DNA of 64,000 bases from Viridothelium virens (taxonomy: Eukaryota; Ascomycota; Dothideomycetes; Trypetheliales; Trypetheliaceae), in the NCBI GenBank assembly GCA_010094025.1, contig ML991786.1:310001-374000 (forward strand), in the 5' to 3' direction. A program made the position numbers and the translations under genes. The notes under the pieces are model-generated. The model saw only the letters and a program-made list of their open reading frames with translations, was not told the DNA's origin and did not search any database. Of this stretch, positions 56,340-64,000 are shown piece after piece (positions within the stretch are counted from its first letter, which is position 1; the number at the start of each line of letters is the position of its first letter).

Positions 56340-56849
56340 ATGTCTGTCGCACGCAAAGTCTTTGATTCCCTCGAAGGCGCCTGGACAATTCGTCGAAAGC
56401 TCACAAGCGCCATGCCTGGCTATCCCACTGGCTTTCTTCAGGGTACTGCAAACTTTTTCCAACGTCCGCCGACTGCTACCGCCTTTGATGCAGAATACCT
56501 CTACGTCGAGCAGGGCGAATTGCATCCCGATGGCGGGCCCAAAATGCAGGCGAGCCGAATGTACGTCTATCGATATCATGCCCATAACGATCAGATTAGT
56601 ACCTGGTTTGTCAAAGATGATGGCATGACCGTGGACTATCTATTCAACGAACTCCAACATGACCCTTCAAGGGATGAGGATGATCCAGGAGCTTTCATCC
56701 TAAAAGGTGATCATCTTTGTGTTGATGACATGTATCATGCTTCCTACAAGTTTCAATCCCCTAAAGACGATATGATCTTTAACGTCACATATAAGGTCCA
56801 AGGCCCGAAGAAAGACTATAGCCATGACACTATGTATATACGGTCATGA
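56340..56849 (+). CDS. DUF6314 family protein
   Basis: A single exon of 169 residues. The N-terminal VFDSLEGAWTIRRKLTS, then GFLQGTANFFQRPPT, EYLYVEQGEL, ASRMYVYRYHAHNDQISTWF, DHLCVDDMYHASYKF and the C-terminal YKVQGPKKDYSHDTMY form the whole DUF6314 pattern. The alternation of hydrophobic and polar strands after a GxW start suggests a lipocalin-like barrel that could bind a small ligand. No signal peptide, so probably cytosolic. Function is not known in the family. It is followed in the same direction by an F-box-like gene 328 nt away; there is no sign that they are functionally linked. Confidence 0.85.
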   Translation: MSVARKVFDSLEGAWTIRRKLTSAMPGYPTGFLQGTANFFQRPPTATAFDAEYLYVEQGELHPDGGPKMQASRMYVYRYHAHNDQISTWFVKDDGMTVDYLFNELQHDPSRDEDDPGAFILKGDHLCVDDMYHASYKFQSPKDDMIFNVTYKVQGPKKDYSHDTMYIRS

Positions 56850-57177
56850 TTTCTTCCTCTGCTTTATGAAGAGATTCGCCGGCTCTTTCTAGTCAAAACA
56901 CTTCGAATTACGTGACAAGTTTTAGATGCATGGATCTATTGGTAGTCGAGATGCAGCTTCTTAGACGATGAGCCAGGGGCCGCATGACCATCACATCATG
57001 TCAACATTCACCAACGGAAATTTATACTTGCTTGCCCAAGCTAATTATGCGTCCGGCTCATGTCACGTTCCAAGGTGTACAAAGGCGGGAGAAATTCGAC
57101 TTGCTTTTATTGGCAACTAGCTGTTTCGAATCGGTTGTACAATCAACCAACCTGGTACCATTACTCGCTAATCCAGG
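56850..57177. other. Short intergenic region
   Basis: 328 nt between two + strand genes; nothing recognised. Confidence 0.5.
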
Positions 57178-58962
57178 ATGATGCGAGATATATTCAACCG
57201 AGCGCTCCCTTCGCGAGATGAAATCCAGGCGCGAGGTGCTGCTGCGGTCAGCAACATGGCGAGAATGCATCCAGATCACTTTAGAGCCTCCGTAGTTGAG
57301 AAAATCCGTCGTAGATCCCGGTTCGAAGAGTTTATCGATCTTCTTCAAGGCGATGACAATGCGGATCTCGGAGACATGCGACCGTATCCTTTGCATACTT
57401 TGGCTATACTGCTACCGAAGGCTTCTCTCCTTGACCTGCGTCTAGTTTCCAGAGCGACTAACAGAGCCTTTGCCTTCATGATACCTAGACTCTTTGAAGA
57501 GATCCGTCTGCGTTATGACGCCTCCACCAAGCAGTTTCTGAAGCATTTGGATGCTCTTCGAAATTTTGGCAACAGTTGTCGGGAGCTTGTCATCAGCCTG
57601 AGTCAAAACGCAGACTACGCGGTGGAGGAGGCCAATGTACCGCTTCACAGAGCATTCACAGGCTCCTCGACCTTGTCTCTAGGCACCAAGTCGCATAAAA
57701 GTTCCGATGAGAGTGAGTCTCCACCTTCAGACCTTCGACTTCAAAAGATTCGCACGGGATCGACATCAAAAGCCGCTGTCCCTCAATGGATGCGTCGCAA
57801 AGCCAGTTTCCAGTCACTTAAGCGACAGAAAGATACTGCTTCACCCATTCACCCAGCCCTCCGGGAACCTTCTCAGTCGCCAAGACCATCAAACTCTTCT
57901 GAACAATTTGAGCCCCACACTCTCTGGACACACCTTTTCCGCCTACTTCCCAATCTCGCTACTCTGTCGCTGGCCTTCCCCACCAGCGAACCAACCTGGC
58001 AACCCCCCGGCCCCATCGAGAAAACCCTCCTCCTTATTCGCGAAGCCCTCGAAACCAAGTCCGTCGAGTTCGCTACCCATGGCACCAATCACCTACATAC
58101 CCTGCGCCTCGCGCCCACAACTCCCACGGCCATCCTACCCCTACGCTGGCAAGGGCTCGGCCTGCTCAGCTCCTCCCACCCACAACCCTTCTCCCTCCAG
58201 CCCTGCCCCAGACTCCCCTGGACCTCGCTCACAACGCTCGAACTCCAAATGCGCAACCCCTTCTCCCGCTACGACTTCACCGCCAGCCACGCCCGCACCT
58301 TCAGCAAGATCCTACACGACTACCTCGCCAGCTTCGCCGGCACACTGCACGTCCTGAAATTCGCCTGGCTCGACGGCGCCGCGGATGGCGATCGCGATCG
58401 CAACGATGGCGGTGGCGTCGGCGTCGGCGTCAGTGTCGGTGTCATCACGGTCGGGTCGAATCCGCTGGTGCTGGATCTCGAGGCGCAGATTCGTGCAGAG
58501 CGTCCGGGCTATCGCAATCGTCGCGACTTCAGCGCTCCGCCGATTGTGTGGACGGCGCTGAGCGAGGTCTGGCTGGGGGCGGTGGCGGTGGGGCCGTTCA
58601 CGGCGGCGGTGATGGCGAGTAGGGCGCCGAAGTTGGAGCGTATCATGCTCCTACATGAGAGACATTGGCGGGGACCGGGGTCCGGTCAGATTTGGGATCT
58701 GGATGATGAGAGTGGCTGGTATGATGTTTGTGAGGAGTTCGAAGAGGTGCCGATTAGTGAGGCGGAGGCGTTGGATGAACTTGAGAAGTATGGGGAGGTC
58801 GTTGGTGGGTGGGTGGAAGTGCTGGTTGAGGAGGACGAGGGCCGTTGGAGTGAGACGGAGGATTGGGAGAGTTCGAGAGACCGGCGTTACTCGTTGGCCA
58901 GTTCGCCTACGCCTTTTCAAACTGCTTTCAACTCTGTTCGCAGTTCTGTTCGCAGAGTTTGA
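57178..58962 (+). CDS. F-box-like fungal protein
   Basis: A single exon of 594 residues beginning MMRDIFNRALPSRDE. Around residues 65-115 PLHTLAILLPKASLLDLRLV-SRATNRAFAFMIPRLFEEIRL has the shape of an F-box-like motif as seen in many ascomycete proteins (L-P, then LRLVSR, then an exit helix). The remainder includes a Ser-rich linker (~160-240) and leucine-rich pieces (LFRLLPNLATLSLAFPTSEP, LTTLELQM, LHVLKFAWLDG) likely to be degenerate LRRs, an odd GVGVGVSVGV run near 420, and an acidic, Trp-rich end. If the F-box is real it would be an SCF substrate adaptor; the substrate is unknown. GC content is high in the middle third. Confidence 0.72.
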   Translation: MMRDIFNRALPSRDEIQARGAAAVSNMARMHPDHFRASVVEKIRRRSRFEEFIDLLQGDDNADLGDMRPYPLHTLAILLPKASLLDLRLVSRATNRAFAFMIPRLFEEIRLRYDASTKQFLKHLDALRNFGNSCRELVISLSQNADYAVEEANVPLHRAFTGSSTLSLGTKSHKSSDESESPPSDLRLQKIRTGSTSKAAVPQWMRRKASFQSLKRQKDTASPIHPALREPSQSPRPSNSSEQFEPHTLWTHLFRLLPNLATLSLAFPTSEPTWQPPGPIEKTLLLIREALETKSVEFATHGTNHLHTLRLAPTTPTAILPLRWQGLGLLSSSHPQPFSLQPCPRLPWTSLTTLELQMRNPFSRYDFTASHARTFSKILHDYLASFAGTLHVLKFAWLDGAADGDRDRNDGGGVGVGVSVGVITVGSNPLVLDLEAQIRAERPGYRNRRDFSAPPIVWTALSEVWLGAVAVGPFTAAVMASRAPKLERIMLLHERHWRGPGSGQIWDLDDESGWYDVCEEFEEVPISEAEALDELEKYGEVVGGWVEVLVEEDEGRWSETEDWESSRDRRYSLASSPTPFQTAFNSVRSSVRRV

Positions 58963-59361
58963 TATACATTACTGCGAGCGAGTGTGGGCAGCGAAGGGAT
59001 AGATGGAATGCAGATCGGGATAATCTTTAATGCAAGCTCTCCTGGAGTTCACGTGTCGAATATCTGTGACGAGCAATCATTAATCAAGCTTCAATTCAAA
59101 TCCAAATCATTCCAAAAGCGGCGAAACCATGTTGATGTATCTCTGCGTGGTCCCAAACACCACGATATCCCTGCTTGGAGAATTAGGCCAGCGGGCCGGC
59201 CCGTAGAATTTCGTGCAGCTTCCCTCGATCCTGGAACTTTGTCAGACCCACCTTCAACCATGCTAGCAACCCTAAGCACTTCTACTAATCTACCCGAGTA
59301 AATCCCCAAACCCACGCACCAACCGCGCGAAACGAAGATTAAAGGCGATTTCACCGCCCCC
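58963..59361. other. Short intergenic region
   Basis: 399 nt between two + strand genes. Nothing recognised beyond a likely 5'UTR at the right end. Confidence 0.5.
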
Positions 59362-59877
59362 ATGAACGACGCAACCGACGACACCTTCGACGTCGACCCC
59401 GCCCTTGCGGCTTCAATGGGCTTCTCTTCATTCGGCCACCAGCCCGCGACCAAAAAGCGAAAGTACAATCCTGCTCTTGACGCCGTGATCGATCCGTCCG
59501 TGAGCGTCAATGCACAGAATGCCGTAGCGAATGCAAGCAAGGAGCTGGAGTCCCGGCCGAAAGGCTCCACAGGGCCAAACATTGGGTCAGGAGACGGTGG
59601 GACTTCTACATCAAGACATTCTAGTGCCGCATTTGGGGATATCCATGGGAAGCCTAGCGATGGTGCTACTGGTGCTGACAGCAGTGGGAGTGGGGAAAGG
59701 GCGAGCGGATATATTGAGAAGACTTTGGAGCAGATGATGCCACAGGATTTGGAAGCTCTGAAGGCTGGGATTAGGAATGAAAAGGGGGACATGGTGTATT
59801 TTCTGCCGAGCTTCGTGGAGGATCCGTGGGTGGATCTGATGAAGGGCAAGATATTGGAGAGACGGAGGCGGATATGA
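59362..59877 (+). CDS. Small conserved fungal protein, probably nuclear
   Basis: A single exon of 171 residues. The start MNDATDDTFDVDPALAASMG is followed by FSSFGHQPATKKRKYNP, whose KKRK is a possible nuclear localisation signal, then a low-complexity Gly/Ser middle, and a conserved-looking end: ASGYIEKTLEQMMPQDLEAL, DMVYFLPSFVEDPWVDLM and a basic RRRRI terminus. The GF-SFG...KKRK...FLPSFVEDPW plan recurs in uncharacterised ascomycete proteins as I remember them. No catalytic motif. An 816-nt open frame on the opposite strand (59091-59906) is a shadow of this gene. Function unknown. Confidence 0.72.
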   Translation: MNDATDDTFDVDPALAASMGFSSFGHQPATKKRKYNPALDAVIDPSVSVNAQNAVANASKELESRPKGSTGPNIGSGDGGTSTSRHSSAAFGDIHGKPSDGATGADSSGSGERASGYIEKTLEQMMPQDLEALKAGIRNEKGDMVYFLPSFVEDPWVDLMKGKILERRRRI

Positions 59878-61243
59878 AGCTCTGTGATTGGGCGCCATGC
59901 AGGCAAGAATCATCTCTGATAACAGGAGGTATGAGCTGTGGGTGGAAGAGCAAGGAAATCTTTTCAGAGATCATTAGTCCTCTTTTCCACGCTTCAAATA
60001 CAACATACCCCTCAAGAGACCTCTACAATCTTATCGGATCCTCTCCAAGTTTTCATTTATTTGCAGGTCAGTAGCACTGTTTTCTTCGCTTAAGGTACCA
60101 CGACGCTAATATATATCGATAGCCTTATCTGAATGCCCAACTGAGCGTCCCTTGCATATTCTAGGACCTTTCAGAGGTCTTGCTGCGCGATATTTCTCGA
60201 AGGTTCTAGCCAGGGACAGGCTTCACGTGCGCCCATCGTGGCAAGAACCGAACATGTCCGGACTGACAGCTCACCGACCATTCAGAAACACGAGCCAACC
60301 CAACGCCATGGCTACGAGTTAGAAAGAGGCTAGCTACGTTGGAAATAGTCACCACCTTGCACACGAAAGAGGTGCTGGGTCTTGGTCTCTTACTGGCTCC
60401 TACGCGTCATAGACGCTAGTGGCTCAGTTGCAGCAGTCATCTGTCACGCGTCAAGAGGAAGCTCGTGACACCATACAAAAGCATCAGCACGTGGGAAAGG
60501 GCACTACAGGCCGTAATTTTCGATAGAACTAGTACTAGGGAACCACCATATGAGATAACCCAGCCACCCACCTGTCTCAGATACACCCAAAAGAGGACAA
60601 AAGCAAAAGATAGCCTTCCCTTCTCCACCTCCCCATTGGTCTCCTCCACCACCCCAATCGTTCCACCAGCCCTCCCACTCGCCCCGCCACATCTCCTTTC
60701 CACCCCAAGCGTCATAGGCCTCCCCCAGTCACGCCACCCGAAGCACCCCAGGCTCTCCAACCCTGCACACGCATGCTGAGCGCATGCTGAGCGCATGCTG
60801 AGCACATGCACGCTCCCCCCAGCGCCTGACCCCACGAATCGGAGCGCATGTTTAGCGGCAAACTCGCGAATAGAAGGGCCGGCCCGTGGTAAAAGCAGCG
60901 AACACTTGCGGGAAAGGGCCGGACCCAGTCTCCTGGGAAAAGCTAGTGCATGACAGCCGTCTGACAGGGGCTCAACCGCAGCAAAAGGTTATTTGAACCT
61001 CAAGGGTACGTATTGTGGGCAAAGGGGTAGGGGGAAAAAAAAGGAGCCGCAAGATGCAATCCGTCCCCAGAATCGGGAAACTCATTATCGTCTTTTCTCT
61101 TTTCTTGGAAACGGGTCTTGATAGAAAATATGCGTGATCGTCATGTCTAGCCCCGAGGCACCAGGTAAAAATGTACAAGGTCGAAAATAATGAAAAGGGG
61201 CCGATTTTTTTTTTTTCTCCAAGTGATAGAGATTGGCCGCTCG
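59878..61243. other. Long intergenic region
   Basis: 1.4 kb between converging genes. No gene supported. It contains an 11-bp tandem repeat (listed separately) and a T-run near 61205 just past the KXD1 stop. Confidence 0.45.
60771..60803. repeat. 11-bp tandem repeat, three copies
   Basis: Three perfect copies of GCATGCTGAGC, each holding the palindrome GCATGC, followed by a degenerate copy. No gene overlaps it. Confidence 0.9.
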
Positions 61244-61903
61244 TTAATACTCGACCGGAGCAGGATACCGTGAGCTCGCAACTTTGTACTGTGCAGGGTA
61301 CTTCTGCGCCGCTCGCTGATTGAGCTGTGTGACGCGCTTCTGGGTCCACTGCAAATCGCGCTGCGTCTCCTTTGCAGCCTTCATGCCGTCGGCGAAATTT
61401 GCCTGATTGGCTGCGAGACGGCGTCGCGCGAGCGCTTGAAGTTCGAGCAGTTCCCGAGTCTTGGCATTGAGCTGGCCGGATCTGAAGGCGTTTTGTCAGC
61501 AAGCAGATAGGTCGAAGCGTGGTTTTTCTTGGTAAAAGACTTACGTCTGCGCTTGTTTCGCTAGGCTGCGGTCTAAAGGCGTAGGGTCGAAGGCGCCGGA
61601 GAGACGGTGATTCATGTAATCGAGCATGTCGACGTTGGCTGCAGGGGCACCGCCAGATGAGGATGTGTCATAGTCGCTGGCACTTCCGGCGTAGCTGCTG
61701 GAAGTTGCAGAAGGGACGTAGGAAGGAACCCCCGAAGTGGTGACGCTCTCAGCAGTCTCTGGTGGCGATCCAGAAATGCGGCTGTACGGTTGACGGTGTG
61801 CTTGGGCATACTGGGGTTGGGCATAGTAGCCGGATTTCTGGGGCATGTTGATGGGGACGGAGGTGGAAGGGTAGTACGAATAAGCTGGAGCTGTGGCAGG
61901 CAT
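61244..61903 (-). CDS. KXD1: KxDL domain protein (BLOC-1 related subunit Kxd1)
   Basis: Exons 61903-61545 and 61481-61244 (63-nt intron, donor gtaagt, acceptor ttcag) give 198 residues. The first ~100 are Tyr/Pro/Ser-rich and disordered (MPATAPAYSYYPSTS). The KxDL helix follows: MLDYMNHRLSGAFDP, RSLAKQAQT-SGQLNAKTRELLELQ, then GMKAAKETQRDLQWTQKRV and KYP, in the right spacing for Kxd1. It would belong to the BLOC-1-like complex that works on endosomes and vacuolar traffic. Upstream ATGs at 62173 open the same frame, but the extra sequence is promoter-like and lacks similarity, so I start at 61903. Confidence 0.82.
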
Positions 61904-63823
61904 GGTGAATGAGAGAAGCTTGATGACTTCCGAGGTTGAACAAAGGCTGTGACAGAGGATGACTTGTCTGAAGCTGAGTGAATGAAGGTTGAGTACTTGA
62001 GTGGATGGCTCAGGGTCTCCTTCAACTTGTTTGCTTTGGGGAATGGAACGTTTGAAGAGTGCAAACGGAAGAATAGAGAAGAGAAAGAGAATTCGACTTG
62101 ACCCATCATCGTACCTCCTTTTATACTCATCTTCCCCCTGCCATTGACTTAACCTAACCTTCATCAAGGGCATTCAGTTGACCCCATCAGGACGCCGTCA
62201 GTGGAGACCCCGCTCCTCCAATTGATTGAATTACATGGCTCCATTGGAGCTAAGGCATGGCATCGCCCCGCCAGGCTGATATGGTTCGTATACGAGCAAA
62301 GTAACGGACGGCTGGACGGGTTTGGAGAGTTAGCTATCCAGTCGAAGACATGCATGACCCTTGACGATGACTGCAGCGGCGAGAGTGGTCGTGGAGGAGA
62401 AGACCAACAGCAGCGTCGCCGCATGCTCGAGCCAGCACGATCAGATTGGTGGATAGGTAGGCCATCAGATGAGTGGGAAGTTTGGATAAGGAGAAAAAGG
62501 CTGGGCAGCAACGGGCCGCGCCAGCGCCAGGTATGCACAGCAGGAGGGATGGCGAAGAAGCGCTGCAGGTAGTGAGTACATAGTGAGGCAGCAACGCAAG
62601 CGCCAGAGACGCCGGGGATAGAGTGCAGCGTAAAAGCAGCAGCCTAGGACTACCTATACGGTCTTGGGCAGGATCCACGCTCCATGTCGAGGCTACAGAT
62701 GTACCAACTGCAGTGCTGTCAGGTTGATGTGTTGTCAGTCCTGCACTCGCCGGGGCTGGTCCATTGCTTGCTGGATGGGGCAAGGCGGACGGTGGCGAGG
62801 CGGACGGATGAAATTGATGCAGCAGCTCGGGACCGTGGACGACAGCACGGCTCGGATGGACGATGGATGATCTGGCTAGCAATTGGTAATTGCACTTCTG
62901 GTGTTGCAGTTGGACGAACTCGTGCTGGACTGCCGGTCTGGGGTCGGCGTTCGCCTGGCGTCATGGCAATTTCCGTGCACGCTGATTGGTCGACGCCGTT
63001 TATCAAGAACTAGTCCGGCGTACACAAAAAGACGTTGACTTCGATCTGACGAGACCACTTCGTCCACGAGCAAACTCGCTCTCGCACCAGGCGAAATGCC
63101 CGACCCTGGCCTCATCCGACGACGAACATGTGACGAAGGAGATTATCGTTCCCATGGTACTAGAACGACGCCATGCCTTGGGCCATGCGCCGGGAGGCCA
63201 GGAAGCCCTGGTTCTGGACGATGCCCTCATGCCCATCATCCCTCTAGCCTGCTCGGCACCCATTGACCCATCCGCTTGCATTCTTCTTCTGCCTTACGCG
63301 ATATGCATCTCGAACGGGAATGATGATCGCATGCCGGCGACGCTAGATTATCCGTACGTCTGGGGAGCACCAGCCACCATTTCCTCTGCTCGGCTTCAGA
63401 AAAAAAAAAAAAGACGCTCTCCTAACTTTTTATCACACGTTGTGTCTCCATGTGCACATAGTCACATTCGAGCTAGGGAATCAGTTGTTTCATTTGGCTC
63501 TATATGTTGCAGGACCGTTGGGGCCGCATCTGTCGTGTAACAAGACACGCAGCCTGTCAGCCATGCGAGATCGCGTAGAAAGCTTGAAATGACGTCGTAC
63601 AGAGCTAAAACATCCTGCTTCCCTGGGCCAGATGATTTTAATCACGATCGAATTTTGTCTTCTAGATTAAACGCCGTCCCATCATGCATGTAAATAATCC
63701 GGGTGTCCCTCAACGGAAAAGACGCCGAATTCTATCCATGCTAACGATATGCACAATCCCTAAGATACCTCAACCACCAAAAATTTTCCCTCCCTGTTGA
63801 GGCGCCCCTGAACCCAGTCTCAG
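61904..63823. other. Long intergenic region
   Basis: 1.9 kb between two minus-strand genes. It contains the KXD1 promoter and the 3' end of the next gene. Open frames at 62334-62882 (-) and 62986-63540 (+) have no family pattern, and the second ends in low-complexity lysines coded by a run of A near 63400. I see no gene. Confidence 0.45.
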
Positions 63824-64000
63824 TTACGAGTATCCCCTCCTGGCAATCGCCTTGGTCATTTCCCTCACAAATATTTCCCTCTTCTCCTCGTCGCGGACAC
63901 TTGCGGTACCAATCGCATCGAGTATCGTCTTGACTCCAACGCCAACATGAAGGGCATCTGTCTCTTGATTGATATCATTTTTAATCTCAGAAATACACTC
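63824..64000 (-). CDS. C-terminal end of an unidentified protein (partial)
   Basis: The minus strand is open from the window edge to a TAA at 63826-63824, giving 58 residues: ECISEIKNDINQETDALHVG, VGVKTILDAIGTASVRDEEK, then REIFVREMTKAIARRGYS. It is mainly amphipathic helix and reads like a real protein end. I do not recognise the family; the body lies beyond the window. Confidence 0.55.
   Translation of the reverse strand, partial: ECISEIKNDINQETDALHVGVGVKTILDAIGTASVRDEEKREIFVREMTKAIARRGYS

Noticed and set aside
59091-59906. 271-codon open frame on the minus strand
   Set aside because: It lies opposite the 171-residue protein at 59362, has a low-complexity Pro/Ser composition and crosses that gene's promoter; the + strand frame has the conserved pattern.
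62334-62882. 182-codon minus frame in the KXD1 upstream gap
   Set aside because: No domain, Ser/Ala/Leu bias and no splice or start context; probably chance.
62986-63540. 184-codon + frame
   Set aside because: Lacks a good ATG start, contains a lysine run from a homopolymer and has no recognisable pattern.

Overview
This is a gene-dense stretch of nuclear DNA from a filamentous ascomycete (Pezizomycotina; the class cannot be fixed from the sequence alone). The evidence is short spliceosomal introns (mostly 47-115 nt, with CTAAC/CTGAC-type branch sites), about one gene per 2.5 kb on both strands, and fungal families such as a GH31 alpha-glucosidase, a PL3 pectate lyase, a Dal5-type permease, an Ayg1-type hydrolase and DUF6314. 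I see no tRNA, rRNA, CRISPR, intact transposon or secondary-metabolite cluster.

Layout. 0-9.4 kb: C-terminal part of Listerin (LTN1), ribosomal protein L19, a secreted alpha-glucosidase and an Srp1-like SR protein, all on +. 10-32 kb: RPA190 (-) divergent from PRP3 (+), then GCN1 (-) divergent from a DHX29/YLR419W-type DEAH helicase (+), then a short-chain dehydrogenase (-). 32-48 kb is looser: an unknown protein, a Dal5-like permease, the DEAD-box helicase DBP3, a Ser-rich fungal protein, a CYSTM protein, a pectate lyase with a striking cluster of GCCAAG (PacC-like) sites, and a single-pass membrane protein. 48-64 kb: SPT3 (-) divergent from DPH5 (+), an Ayg1-like hydrolase, hexokinase (-), a DUF6314 protein, an F-box-like protein, a small nuclear-looking protein, KXD1 (-) and the 3' end of one more gene (-).

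Function. Much of the window serves making, running or policing ribosomes: LTN1 (stalled-chain ubiquitination), RPL19, RPA190 (Pol I), DBP3 (rRNA processing), GCN1 (stalled-ribosome sensing and eIF2alpha control), a DHX29-like helicase (initiation) and DPH5 (diphthamide on eEF2). Splicing (PRP3, SR protein) and transcription (SPT3) genes accompany them. The rest is carbon use (alpha-glucosidase, pectate lyase, hexokinase, permease) and fungal-specific unknowns.

I found no obviously new multi-gene system. The most interesting signals are at the RNA and regulatory level: about three of thirty reconstructed introns appear to use GC rather than GT donors, each with a GT 4-6 nt further in. In the SR gene this choice would switch the RS domain on or off. 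Other points are the five-site PacC-like cluster, a 30-codon membrane micro-ORF overlapping the SDR start as TGATG, and a 551-nt first intron in SPT3.
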